Assembly: GCA_020634855.1 (NCBI GenBank)
Contig: JACKAU010000010.1
Coordinates: forward strand, 349,842 to 413,841
DNA: 64,000 nt
Direction of reading: 5' to 3'
Source of the DNA: Anaerolineales bacterium
Lineage (GTDB): Bacteria > Chloroflexota > Anaerolineae > 4572-78 > J111
A program made the position numbers and the translations under genes. Below, one piece after another: positions 43,121 through 51,317 of this stretch. Each line of letters starts with the position of its first letter. The stretch's first letter is position 1. Below the pieces are notes generated by a model. That model was not told the DNA's origin. It saw nothing but the letters and a program-made list of their open reading frames with translations, and did no database searches.

Positions 43121-45076
43121 TTATCTGACGGGCATCAACAAAGCGGTTCCCCAAGTGGTCGGATTTTGCCAATCTCGATTAGGTGAGGTTGAAATAATAC
43201 ATTGTTGGGCGTTACTGCCCGGGGTATCATTGTCGCTAACGCTGACCACTACGCCGATTTTATCCCCTTGCCCTCGCGCAAAGCCCAGGCTCTGCCAGGG
43301 AATAGCGGCTTCTAAGAAATAACCTGTGTCCGTCGGGGTTACGGCCACGGCGGCATCGACCAACGGTCTGGAGGCCAGCGAACTTAACTGCCAGAAGGCG
43401 GCGCGAGGTCCGCCGGTATCGGGCAGAAAGTCGATCTGGATATCATCGGCGCTGAGTTTAGCCTCGTCAAAATCGCTGTTCAAATCCAAATCAAGCAGAA
43501 GTTGGGGCGAGTCTCCCAGAAACAGGCGCTCGTCTCCGCCCGTATAGGTCACTAACCCGTCATCATTGACAATGAAAGCGGCGTAGAGGAATTCTTTATC
43601 AAAGGCCAACTGCATTCGAGCGCTCAGATCGGTCAGGCTGCCGGCGTCAGGAAATCGCGTCGAACAACCTTCATCGTGGGTGATGGTTGCCAGCGTCGTC
43701 CAGCCGAGACCCCATTGGGCCAGCGCGTCCCAATCATCCACATCTCCATCAATATCAATGGGACCGGCGGAACTGTCAGCCCCGACAAACGGCGCCTGAA
43801 AACTCCCGTTTTCGGTCGAACGGTCGGCCGAACTCGCCAGAATATTGACCACGGCGTCACTTTGCAAATTCTCGGTGATCGGCCGCGCCTGAATCTGATC
43901 GACCACCTCTCTGGTTTCGCCGGGCGGCGTCAGACTCAATCCCAAGAAACAGGCATCGCCCAGCGCCAGGCGGGCTTGATAAAAAAATCGCGGGTCCCGC
44001 ACGCTAAGGGTTTGGATTTCGCCGGGGCCGGCCTCCAGCATTACCCGGCCGATTTCATCATCGACCGCATCAAAAACCTGGAGCGACCCATTGCCGGCGG
44101 CAGTCCGGTTAAAAACGCTCACATCCAGGGCCTGGACTCGGGCTTGGATGGCGTTGAAATCCAGATCGATCAACCCGTTCACCACAGCCACATCCTGCAC
44201 CCCATCGCCGTTGCAATCTTCCAGCGTGTAGTTGGGATTGCCAAAAATCCCCTGAGAATCAAGGGTCGCTATAACCGCGCCCTGTGTATCCCGACCAAAA
44301 TCAAAGGGTGTGCCGGGTGGAGCCAGGTAGGGGATGGCCCCGGTATCGACCAGTATGTTGGCCGGCGCTAATAGTAGTTCGCTCAGAATGACTTCCGGGT
44401 CACTGTTGCGGGCTTGCCCCAGCCATGCTTCGGCATTTTTGCCGGCCGGGATAACCGGCCCCGGCGCCCCGGATCGCGTCACCCAACGCGCCTCCCCCGT
44501 GGTTAGCGTTTCAGTCGTGTCTCCGGCGGTGACTTGAAGATCGCCGGCCTTGGCTTCCAGAGCCACAATCCATTCCAGTCCGTTCTCGCCCTCGGTAATA
44601 ACGGCAAAGCGCGTGCCGGTCGCCTGTACAATAGCGTAGGTGGTCTGCACGGTTAAGCGCTGCTGCCGGTTAGCATCCTCCGCCAGGTCGTACAGCACAA
44701 TGCCGCCGCTTTGCCGGACCTCGATCTCGACCGTCTCGGCCTCGGGGAGATATTCCTCCACTCGCACCTCGCTGCCTTTCAGCAGTTCCATCGTCAACTG
44801 TTCACCGACCCGTACCAGCGCCCGGCCTTCGTGATCGACGGCAGCCGCCTGGTCGGCATTCAGCGGGGCTTGGTCCAGCACCCGAACCGCCCGGCGCTGC
44901 TCCCCTTGCCCGGCGAATACGCCTTCGCGAGCCGCTTCTAATACAATGCGATTCTCATTTTGTCCGTTTTGATACAATGTCTGATCCGGACCCAGAACCA
45001 CATTGTTCGAGGAACAAGCCGATAACCAAATCGGCCAAACCAGAAGCCATACCCGCAAAATTTTTCCCGGAGACAT
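43121..45076 (-). CDS. Lipoprotein with FecR-like and CBM9-like domains
   Basis: ATG 45076 is used because GGAGGG lies five bases before it; the longer ATG 45088 overlaps that site. The 651-residue protein has lipobox WLSAC (Cys21), a FecR-like beta domain (about 40-190, with TVQTTYAIVQATGTRFAV and GEARWVT), a middle region with DCNGDGVQDVAVV, and a C-terminal CBM9-like domain (about 430-650, IDIDGDVDDWDALAQWG, then AAFIVNDDGLV and EAAIPWQSLGF). It is extracellular and may bind carbohydrate. A perfect 22-bp palindrome lies just upstream. Confidence 0.82.
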   Translation of the reverse strand: MSPGKILRVWLLVWPIWLSACSSNNVVLGPDQTLYQNGQNENRIVLEAAREGVFAGQGEQRRAVRVLDQAPLNADQAAAVDHEGRALVRVGEQLTMELLKGSEVRVEEYLPEAETVEIEVRQSGGIVLYDLAEDANRQQRLTVQTTYAIVQATGTRFAVITEGENGLEWIVALEAKAGDLQVTAGDTTETLTTGEARWVTRSGAPGPVIPAGKNAEAWLGQARNSDPEVILSELLLAPANILVDTGAIPYLAPPGTPFDFGRDTQGAVIATLDSQGIFGNPNYTLEDCNGDGVQDVAVVNGLIDLDFNAIQARVQALDVSVFNRTAAGNGSLQVFDAVDDEIGRVMLEAGPGEIQTLSVRDPRFFYQARLALGDACFLGLSLTPPGETREVVDQIQARPITENLQSDAVVNILASSADRSTENGSFQAPFVGADSSAGPIDIDGDVDDWDALAQWGLGWTTLATITHDEGCSTRFPDAGSLTDLSARMQLAFDKEFLYAAFIVNDDGLVTYTGGDERLFLGDSPQLLLDLDLNSDFDEAKLSADDIQIDFLPDTGGPRAAFWQLSSLASRPLVDAAVAVTPTDTGYFLEAAIPWQSLGFARGQGDKIGVVVSVSDNDTPGSNAQQCIISTSPNRDWQNPTTWGTALLMPVR

Positions 45077-45094
45077 AAAGCCCTCCATTAGCTT

Positions 45095-45116
45095 GACAAT
45101 GAGCTAGCTCATTGTC
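45095..45116. promoter_or_regulatory. Perfect 22-bp palindrome upstream of FecR/CBM9 gene
   Basis: Arms GACAATGAGCT (45095-45105) and AGCTCATTGTC (45106-45116) with no spacer. It is 19 bp before ATG 45076, between two divergent genes. It could be an operator for a dimeric regulator or a leader hairpin. Confidence 0.7.
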
Positions 45117-45229
45117 GCAAAAGAACGTTCCCATAGAGAATTAACATCAGATTTTACTATACCTGACATGAAACGCAATAAATGAGTATACTCGCTATAG
45201 TTAAAATTGCTATGAGGCCAGACGCGCGT

Positions 45230-45258
45230 TTGTCGGCAAGGATGGCTACGGGTATAAT
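45230..45258 (+). promoter_or_regulatory. Promoter of thpR
   Basis: TTGTCG (45230-45235), 17 bp, TATAAT (45253-45258). Transcription should start around 45264-45266, only a few bases before ATG 45269, so the message is probably leaderless. Confidence 0.65.
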
Positions 45259-45268
45259 CGCCGTTATT

Positions 45269-45862
45269 ATGACGACAATCCGCACGTTTATTGCCATCGA
45301 ACTGCCGGACGAGGCTCGCCGGGTCGTAACTCAACTGCAAAACCGGCTCAAAGGTCTGGCCCCGCCCCACACCGTGCGCTGGACCGCGTCCCAAAATATC
45401 CACTTGACGCTTCATTTTCTAGGCGACATCCAGACCGACCAAATTGACAAAGTCAATGCGGCCCTACAAGCTTCGGCGCTAACTGCCCGCCCCTTCTCTT
45501 TGACCTTGAGCGAGTTAGGCTGCTTTCCCAACCTGCGCCGCCCGCGCATCCTGTGGGTCGGCGTCCACGGTGAAACCAAGCCGCTAATCGCCCTCCACCG
45601 TCATTTGGGTACAGCCCTACAGACCGCTATCAACTTCACCCCGGAGTCGCGCCCCTATGCGCCTCACTTAACCATCGGCCGCGTTAAATCCGGCGTTCCT
45701 GCCCGCCATGTCCAGCAGCTTAGCCAAACATTAGAAACAGAGCAAGCCGTGGGCCGGCTCGTCAAATTTGAAGTTGACCACATTAGCCTGATCAAAAGCG
45801 AGCTTAAACCCACCGGCTCTATATATACGCCTCTGGCTCACATTCCTTTAAATTCGTCTTAG
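45269..45862 (+). CDS. thpR: RNA 2',3'-cyclic phosphodiesterase
   Basis: ATG 45269 begins MTTIRTFIAIELPDEARR, the usual ThpR/LigT opening; longer in-frame starts lie upstream of the promoter. The 197-residue enzyme has both catalytic HxT motifs: HLTLHFLG (about 44-51) and HLTIGRVK (about 132-139). It opens 2',3'-cyclic phosphates on RNA ends to 2'-phosphate and can join tRNA halves in vitro. The length is normal. No ribosome site is seen, in keeping with a leaderless message. Its stop overlaps the stop of the convergent glycosyltransferase gene. Confidence 0.93.
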   Translation: MTTIRTFIAIELPDEARRVVTQLQNRLKGLAPPHTVRWTASQNIHLTLHFLGDIQTDQIDKVNAALQASALTARPFSLTLSELGCFPNLRRPRILWVGVHGETKPLIALHRHLGTALQTAINFTPESRPYAPHLTIGRVKSGVPARHVQQLSQTLETEQAVGRLVKFEVDHISLIKSELKPTGSIYTPLAHIPLNSS

Positions 45863-46971
45863 TTTACGACATGTTCGTACAACCTTAGCAACTGTCCGAC
45901 AACCACCGGCAAGCTAAAGCGAGCCTCAACCGTTTGCCGCGCCTGTTGCGACCAGGCTCGATAGCGTTCGTTATCCTCAAGAGTAGCCAACACCTGCGCT
46001 GCCAGCGTTTCGACCGCCCAATCCGCCGGCTGGCAAGCTACCTCCGGCGCCACACCGACCGGCGTCCCGACCACGGGCAGTCCGCAGGCCATCGCTTCCA
46101 AGACCGCCATCCCTTGCGATTCGTGCCACGATGTTTGGATATACAGATGACTGTCACCGTAGAGGCCAGGCATCTGCGGATACGCAATTTTTTTGTGCCA
46201 AACAACGTTTTGGGTTATATTGAGCCGATCTGCCTGCCCTTGGAGTTGGTATTCTAATGGGCCACGTCCAGCCAGATGGAGTGTCGCCGTTGGGCAGTCC
46301 TGAACCACTCGCTGAACTATCTCCAACAACAGAGCCTGATTTTTGACCGGAATCAGCGAGGCGGCCTGGACCAGAACCGGCGGGCCAGGAGATCGTTCAT
46401 CACCTACCGGCCGGAACGTCTCAATATCGACGCCGGCGGGAATGTAGACCAATTTATGGGCCGGCAGGCCCAGCCGTTCGCCCTGTCTAATCTGATAGGC
46501 TGAGTTAGCTTGAATCGCAGCGGCTTTACGCAGAGCATAGCCGACCATCAGTCGCCGCGACAGGATGCGCTGCGCCCCATATTCGATATGAGGCAGATTG
46601 GTCAAATCCCAGCCCCCCAGCCGAACCACCAAGGGCCGGCGAATGATCTGCGCCGCCAGAGCCGCGGCCAAGCCCGGCTCGTCAGCCCAAAAGGCATGGA
46701 TCAGATCGAACGGAGTGCGTCGATGCTGTCGGACAATGGCCCAAGCCGTTTGCCCATAAATCGCCGCCGACCGCCAGCCGAACTGCTGTCCGCCGCCGGT
46801 CGCGGTGTGGCTGAAATTACCAAAATCATAATGCCCCTTGACCGGATAACGCAGGCTAAATAGATGGACCTGGTGATGTTCCGCCAGAGCGACGATTAAA
46901 TTTTGTAAGGCGGGGATTGCCCAATCGTCCGGGTGAGCGCTGAACCCCGGCACGACCATGGCCACTCTCAT
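45859..46971 (-). CDS. Glycosyltransferase family 4
   Basis: A 370-residue GT-B enzyme. The N-terminal half has a GGWDLTNLPHIEYG segment and a NSAYQIRQGERLG start of the acceptor-donor linker; the donor half has VQAASLIPVKNQALLLEIV, LHLAGRGPLEYQLQ and the EX7E region ESQGMAVLEAMACGLPVVGTPVG (about 284-306). It adds a sugar to a lipid-linked glycan on the cytoplasmic side. The ATG at 46971 overlaps the ATG of the divergent flippase gene in CATG; another in-frame ATG lies at 46959. Confidence 0.9.
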   Translation of the reverse strand: MRVAMVVPGFSAHPDDWAIPALQNLIVALAEHHQVHLFSLRYPVKGHYDFGNFSHTATGGGQQFGWRSAAIYGQTAWAIVRQHRRTPFDLIHAFWADEPGLAAALAAQIIRRPLVVRLGGWDLTNLPHIEYGAQRILSRRLMVGYALRKAAAIQANSAYQIRQGERLGLPAHKLVYIPAGVDIETFRPVGDERSPGPPVLVQAASLIPVKNQALLLEIVQRVVQDCPTATLHLAGRGPLEYQLQGQADRLNITQNVVWHKKIAYPQMPGLYGDSHLYIQTSWHESQGMAVLEAMACGLPVVGTPVGVAPEVACQPADWAVETLAAQVLATLEDNERYRAWSQQARQTVEARFSLPVVVGQLLRLYEHVVN

Positions 46972-48304
46972 GACTAAACTCCTTGATTATTGGACCCAGC
47001 GTCCCGGCTGGCTTAAATTTGACCCGGTGACCAACAATTGGCTGATCATCTTTTCCGGCACAGCTATGCGCATCGGTTTGAACTTTTTGGCCGGGATTAT
47101 CATCACCCGCTCTCTGGGGCCAGCCGATTTTGGTATCTATTCGGTGCTGCTGGCCGCGGCCAGTCTGATCGGCGTGGCCGTCGATTTTGGCCTAACCGAG
47201 GCCGCCGTCAAAACCATCGCCGTGGCCTGGACCACCAGCCGGCTTGAAGCCGTCCGCCAGAGCCGCCTCTTCTTTTGGCTCAAGCTGGGCTTGGCCGGAT
47301 TAGGCATAGCCCTGTCGCTCTTGCTGGCCCCGCTGATTGTGCCCTATCTCTTACAGTTGCCCGGCTACGGCTGGTTATTCGCCTTGACTTTAGTCGGGGT
47401 AGTAACGACCACTTTAAGTGGATCGGTCAACGCTATTTTGCAGGCAATCGGCAAATTTAGCCAGATTTCGATGGTGTTGATCATCAGCTCTGGCTGTAGT
47501 TTGATGTTGGCAGTCGGGCTGGCCCTCTTGGGCCAGTTGAACTTGGTCACCACACTCCTTGTTGTGAGTGCGGGAACCAGTTTGATCGGGTTTATTATCG
47601 GCTACCGCGCCCTGCCCGCCGATTGGCCATCGATAGTTTCGTTTGCCAAGCAGCCCCGCCTGGAGACCGGCTGGCGAGAGCCGGCCCAAGCGCTGTTTCG
47701 CTTCGGGGGCTGGTTATGGCTGGCTAATATCGGCAAAGTGCTGCTGGCCTATCTCGATATGTTTCTGGTCAACTTATGGCTCGATCCGATCACCGTTGGC
47801 GTTTATGCTCTGGCCTTGGGCTTGTCGCGTCGGACGGAAATCGTCAACCACAGTCTCTACACCGTACTGTTGCCAATGGCCTCGGCCCTGAAATCGGGAC
47901 GGGCTATCGGGGCCTATCTTTACCAGGGGTTGATCCGCAGCGCATTGGTGAGTCTGCTGCTGTTGCTCCTCATCCCTGTGAGCGAGTGGTTCATCCCGTT
48001 CATTTACGGTGGCGAGTTCGCCCCGGCCGTCCGTCTTTTTCAGTTGATGCTTGGTCTGGCCATCTTCGATATTCTAACCCTGCCGCCGCTGCTGCTGATC
48101 TACACTTTTGAACGTTCCCACATCGCGGCGCTGGCCGAGGGGCTGCGGGTCGTGATTATGGTTGTCGCCAGCCTATGGTTGGTTTCGAGTCTGGGCGTTT
48201 ATGGCGTGATCGTGGCTAAGTTGATCGCCAAGGTGGTAGGTGTGGTGGTAACGCTGGGGCTGCTGCTGCGCCATTACCTTCAACTGCGTAAGACAAATCG
48301 CTAA
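46970..48304 (+). CDS. Wzx-like polysaccharide flippase
   Basis: A membrane protein of the MATE/PST superfamily with 12-14 helices. Start ATG 46970 is used (444 residues); the frame opens at ATG 46958. Characteristic segments are FSGTAMRIGLNFLAGIIITRSLGPADFGIYSVLL (near 20-55) and a linker with LDPITVGVYALALGLSRRTEIVNHSLYTVLLP. It flips lipid-linked oligosaccharide units across the membrane. Position between two GT4 genes fits. It shares overlapping start codons with the upstream glycosyltransferase. Confidence 0.9.
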   Translation: MTKLLDYWTQRPGWLKFDPVTNNWLIIFSGTAMRIGLNFLAGIIITRSLGPADFGIYSVLLAAASLIGVAVDFGLTEAAVKTIAVAWTTSRLEAVRQSRLFFWLKLGLAGLGIALSLLLAPLIVPYLLQLPGYGWLFALTLVGVVTTTLSGSVNAILQAIGKFSQISMVLIISSGCSLMLAVGLALLGQLNLVTTLLVVSAGTSLIGFIIGYRALPADWPSIVSFAKQPRLETGWREPAQALFRFGGWLWLANIGKVLLAYLDMFLVNLWLDPITVGVYALALGLSRRTEIVNHSLYTVLLPMASALKSGRAIGAYLYQGLIRSALVSLLLLLLIPVSEWFIPFIYGGEFAPAVRLFQLMLGLAIFDILTLPPLLLIYTFERSHIAALAEGLRVVIMVVASLWLVSSLGVYGVIVAKLIAKVVGVVVTLGLLLRHYLQLRKTNR

Positions 48305-48309
48305 TTACC

Positions 48310-48366
48310 GGAGCGACAACGCTTGCTTTGTTAGCCGTTGTGGGTCAAAGTAAACTTTGACGCTCC
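48310..48366. repeat. Dispersed palindromic repeat, copy 1
   Basis: Left arm GGAGCGACAACGCTTGCTTT (48310-48329) and right arm AAAGTAAACTTTGACGCTCC (48347-48366) with mismatches in the middle. It lies between the flippase stop and the next glycosyltransferase start. Copies 2 and 3 are at 49667-49724 and 51235-51292. Confidence 0.8.
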
Positions 48367-48384
48367 AGACTAGGAGGCTAACCT

Positions 48385-49584
48385 ATCACCATTCCCCACA
48401 TTATCATCCTCAACTACGCCTTCGATCCGGCGGACGAGACCCCGGAGGCGCTGCTGCGTCACTACTTCTCGCTGTCTGCTTGGGCCGAAAGTGTGGCCCA
48501 AGCCGGCGCTGAAGTCACGGTTTTTCAACGCTATTTCCGCCCGGAGACTTTGACGTCAAACGGCGTAACTTACCATTTCATAGCCGATCGATGGGGGGCG
48601 CGCTTGCGCGGCTGGCAAATGCCCCGGGCTATGCACCGGGACGTCCGGACGGCGATCAACCCCCAGGAACCGACCGTCATCCACGTTAACGGTCTGCTCT
48701 TTCCGCTGCAAATTCGACACCTGCGGGCCTTACTGCCCCGCTCCTGCGCCCTTGTGGTTCAACACCACGCCGAGGTTCCCTGGCCGGCTGCGTCGCGCCG
48801 GTTGCAGCGCTGGGCGCTGGCCGGTGCCGATGGCTTTCTCTTCACCAACCACGACCTGGCCCAGCCGTGGCTGGAAAGCGGCGTCATTGCTTCACCGGCA
48901 TTAATCCACGCCGTGATGGAAACCTCGTCGCCGCTGGCTTTTGAAGCGCGAGCAACAGCGCGAGTCAAGAGCGGGCTGCGCGGGCGGCCGGTGATTTTGT
49001 GGACCGGCAATCTCAAACCGAACAAAGATCCGCTGACCATTCTCGCCGGCGTCGAACGGGTCTTGGTCGCTGCGCCGGAGGCGCGGTTGTATATGGCCTA
49101 TCGTTTTGGGGACATCCTACCGCAGGTAGAGGCGCGTATCGCCCAGAGTGAGTTGTTATCCGCTGCCGTCATCCTGTTAGGAGCAATTCCTCACGCCGAA
49201 ATCGCCGCCTACTACAACAGCGCCGATATCTTCGTGCAAGGCAGCGCCAGAGAAGGCAGCGGCATCGCCTTACTCGATGCCTTAGCCTGCGGCGTTGTGC
49301 CGGTCGTGACCGATATCCCGTCCTTTCAGACGATCACCGCCGGCGGGCAGGTTGGTCATTTATGGCCCGTTGGCGATGTAAATGGTTTCACCGAGGCGCT
49401 ACGCACAGTCATCGACCGGCTGGATGAACGCCAGTCCCGGCAGATACGGCGCTTCTTTGAAACGCACTGGCATTTTTCGATGTTGGGGCGGAACGCATTG
49501 CAAGTGTATGAAGCGGTATTAAACGACCGCTTGGGGCTAACGCCTTCAGACGGCCGCCGGCCGACCACCGACCGCCTGCTATAA
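48385..49584 (+). CDS. Glycosyltransferase family 4 with non-standard start (ATC)
   Basis: AGGAGG (48372-48377) is seven bases before ATC 48385, in frame with the GT-B N-terminus ITIPHIIILNYAFDPADETPEALLRHY. A stop (TAA 48379-48381) blocks upstream extension, and the first ordinary start, GTG 48493, would delete the first strand and helix. The 399-residue protein then has ILWTGNLKPNKDPLTILAGVE, RLYMAYRFGD, and the donor-site EX7E region EGSGIALLDALACGVVPVVTDIP. It should add a sugar in the same pathway as its neighbours. A true ATG mutated to ATC or a sequence error are alternatives. Confidence 0.82.
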   Translation: MTIPHIIILNYAFDPADETPEALLRHYFSLSAWAESVAQAGAEVTVFQRYFRPETLTSNGVTYHFIADRWGARLRGWQMPRAMHRDVRTAINPQEPTVIHVNGLLFPLQIRHLRALLPRSCALVVQHHAEVPWPAASRRLQRWALAGADGFLFTNHDLAQPWLESGVIASPALIHAVMETSSPLAFEARATARVKSGLRGRPVILWTGNLKPNKDPLTILAGVERVLVAAPEARLYMAYRFGDILPQVEARIAQSELLSAAVILLGAIPHAEIAAYYNSADIFVQGSAREGSGIALLDALACGVVPVVTDIPSFQTITAGGQVGHLWPVGDVNGFTEALRTVIDRLDERQSRQIRRFFETHWHFSMLGRNALQVYEAVLNDRLGLTPSDGRRPTTDRLL

Positions 49585-49666
49585 ACCGCTTTTATGGGGT
49601 TTTATTGTTTACTTTCAAGGGAGTCCAACAGAAGCCCCGCTACAGTAACGGGAATGAAAATTTACT

Positions 49667-49724
49667 GGAGCGACAAAGCTTACTTTGTCATTCACGGTTA
49701 GGTCAAAGTAAGCTTTGTCGTTCC
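49667..49724. repeat. Dispersed palindromic repeat, copy 2
   Basis: Left arm GGAGCGACAAAGCTTACTTT (49667-49686) pairs with AAAGTAAGCTTTGTCGTTCC (49705-49724), one G-T type mismatch. This is the best conserved copy and lies between two convergent genes, where it could also act as a bidirectional terminator. Confidence 0.85.
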
Positions 49725-49754
49725 AGCCAGTTATATTCAGAGGAGGCGTTCCGT

Positions 49755-50672
49755 TCAGGATTGGTAATGCGGCGCGAGCCTTCTACCTGGTTTTAGTCGG
49801 CGTCGGACCGCTGTGATACCTATGGCCATAACTGCGGCCGTCAATACCGCCAGAAGTCGCAACCCCGGATTGAATGCAAAAAAGTTACTCGCTGTGCTGA
49901 TGTAGCGAAAGGCCGGTGGGGTCGCCAGCAGATGGTGGATTAACGGCAACAGTACGTAGCTTAACCCCACCCCGGCCAGGAACAACGCGCTCGCAGTAGG
50001 GAACTCCCTGTGCCGCCAGATCCGTAGCCCACTCATCATCACCAGCCAAACTAATCCGGCCAGTAGTCCGCCCATTGCCAGCAGCCAGACGGTCATGTGG
50101 CTAACCGATAACCCCCGACTGGGCAGTTCAATAGCCCGCAGCAGCATCAACGCCGGCATCAGCCCGATCCCATCGGCAGCCAACCAGATGAGATCCCACG
50201 GACGGTCAGCGGCCCATTGGCCCGGTAGTAATGCTATAGCCAACCCGACCAGGGTCGCGGCCACGCAGGCTGCCGCTAGACTCGGCGGCAGGGTAGGCGA
50301 GTTAACTGTCATCGTAATTGCCGGAATACCGATGCTGAGAGGAATGACGCAGCCCAACCACACCTGCCACCAAAGGGCGGGTACAAACGTCTGCTTCCGC
50401 CAGGCGGCAATCCGGGCCGCCAGCCAATAGGCGGCGATGTAGAGGAGCATCACTGCTCCGGTCGCAACCAGGCCGGCCATCCAATAGCGGCTGATAGTTA
50501 TGGGGTCAAACGGTTGGGCCGGCGGTATGCCCACCGTGGTATGACCGTACAAGAAAATCGCATATCGGTCAGCCAGACTATACCAGTAATAAAAGAGACC
50601 AAGAATGAAGATCGAGACAAGCGATGACTCCCAGAACATCCGTCGCCAGTTTGTGGACCAAGTAGTTTTCAT
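49755..50672 (-). CDS. Hypothetical polytopic membrane protein
   Basis: ATG 50672 (MKTTWSTNWRRMFWESSLVSIF) follows AAAGG; the longer frame to 50744 overlaps a sulfotransferase remnant. The 305-residue product has about eight hydrophobic helices and no recognisable motif. It resembles small membrane proteins beside polysaccharide genes, but no function can be given. Confidence 0.7.
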   Translation of the reverse strand: MKTTWSTNWRRMFWESSLVSIFILGLFYYWYSLADRYAIFLYGHTTVGIPPAQPFDPITISRYWMAGLVATGAVMLLYIAAYWLAARIAAWRKQTFVPALWWQVWLGCVIPLSIGIPAITMTVNSPTLPPSLAAACVAATLVGLAIALLPGQWAADRPWDLIWLAADGIGLMPALMLLRAIELPSRGLSVSHMTVWLLAMGGLLAGLVWLVMMSGLRIWRHREFPTASALFLAGVGLSYVLLPLIHHLLATPPAFRYISTASNFFAFNPGLRLLAVLTAAVMAIGITAVRRRLKPGRRLAPHYQS

Positions 50673-50740
50673 AAGCCTTTCTATTTCGAAATTCGCCTGA
50701 AGGTTTTCATACCTTGTGGGCGTCGAGGTAGCGTTTCCAC

Positions 50741-50962
50741 TCACGGCGCGGTATCGGTTAGAAGCAGTTCGCCTTGCTCACTCTGGTTGAGGATCAAATG
50801 AACAACCTGTTCGGTCCAGGTCGTGCCTGACCGGGGGTAAGTCACGACGAATACATCATCGTCGTGGACGACAAATTCATCAGCCAGGCTGTCCATTATC
50901 GATTGAGTGATAAATGGCGGAAAGGGACTTTGCCCCCTGCGCCATCGTTGACGAACGTACAA
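50741..50962 (-). pseudogene. Sulfotransferase fragment
   Basis: The frame reads FITQSIMDSLADEFVVHDDDVFVVTYPRSGTTWTEQVVHLILNQSE. YPRSGTTW is the 5'-phosphosulfate loop of PAPS-dependent sulfotransferases. The frame stops after LLTDTAP, so only about the first fifth of a normal enzyme (250-300 residues) is present, and the N-terminal residues continue better in another frame (SEYPCTFVNDG). A remnant of a glycan sulfotransferase is likely. Confidence 0.7.
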
Positions 50963-51079
50963 GGATACTCTGACATCGTTTAATTCCTTTCTTCTGGTTT
51001 ATTATCACCTCGACTACTGACATCGACAAAATACCCACAACCAAACTATACCCAACCCTTCACCTCATCTAATCCGCAT

Positions 51080-51109
51080 TTGACACCAACATTAAGATAT
51101 CGGTATAAT
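51080..51109 (+). promoter_or_regulatory. Promoter of GS-like / amidohydrolase genes
   Basis: TTGACA (51080-51085), 18 bp, TATAAT (51104-51109). A perfect consensus pair. Transcription from about 51116 would include the palindromic repeat copy 3 in a leader of 200 bases. Confidence 0.65.
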
Positions 51110-51234
51110 CCGAACTCTCAACAACTGCTTCCTCTCGAATCCAAATAGCTAAGCCTGATAATCTTGGAAACCAACCCTGGGCGTTCCGTCCTATGTTCTA
51201 TACGCGGGACGTGGAACGTAGGGCGTAAACCATA

Positions 51235-51292
51235 GGAGCGACAAAGCTTGCTTTGTCATGAAAGCTACAATCAAAGCAAGCTTTGCTGCTCC
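51235..51292. repeat. Dispersed palindromic repeat, copy 3
   Basis: Left arm GGAGCGACAAAGCTTGCTTT (51235-51254) pairs with AAAGCAAGCTTTGCTGCTCC (51273-51292). It lies in the leader of the GS-like gene, 25 bp before its start. Confidence 0.85.
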
Positions 51293-51317
51293 TTTTATAG
51301 TATCAAAGGAGATCCCC

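Larger units (their letters stand above)
50963..51317. other. Leader region of the GS-like gene
   Basis: No gene. It holds the promoter at 51080-51109 and repeat copy 3 at 51235-51292, and a ribosome site AAAGGAGA (51305-51312) before ATG 51318. Confidence 0.6.

Noticed and set aside
50673..50744. Extended N-terminus of the 49755 membrane protein
   Set aside because: It overlaps the sulfotransferase remnant, and ATG 50672 has a better ribosome site.
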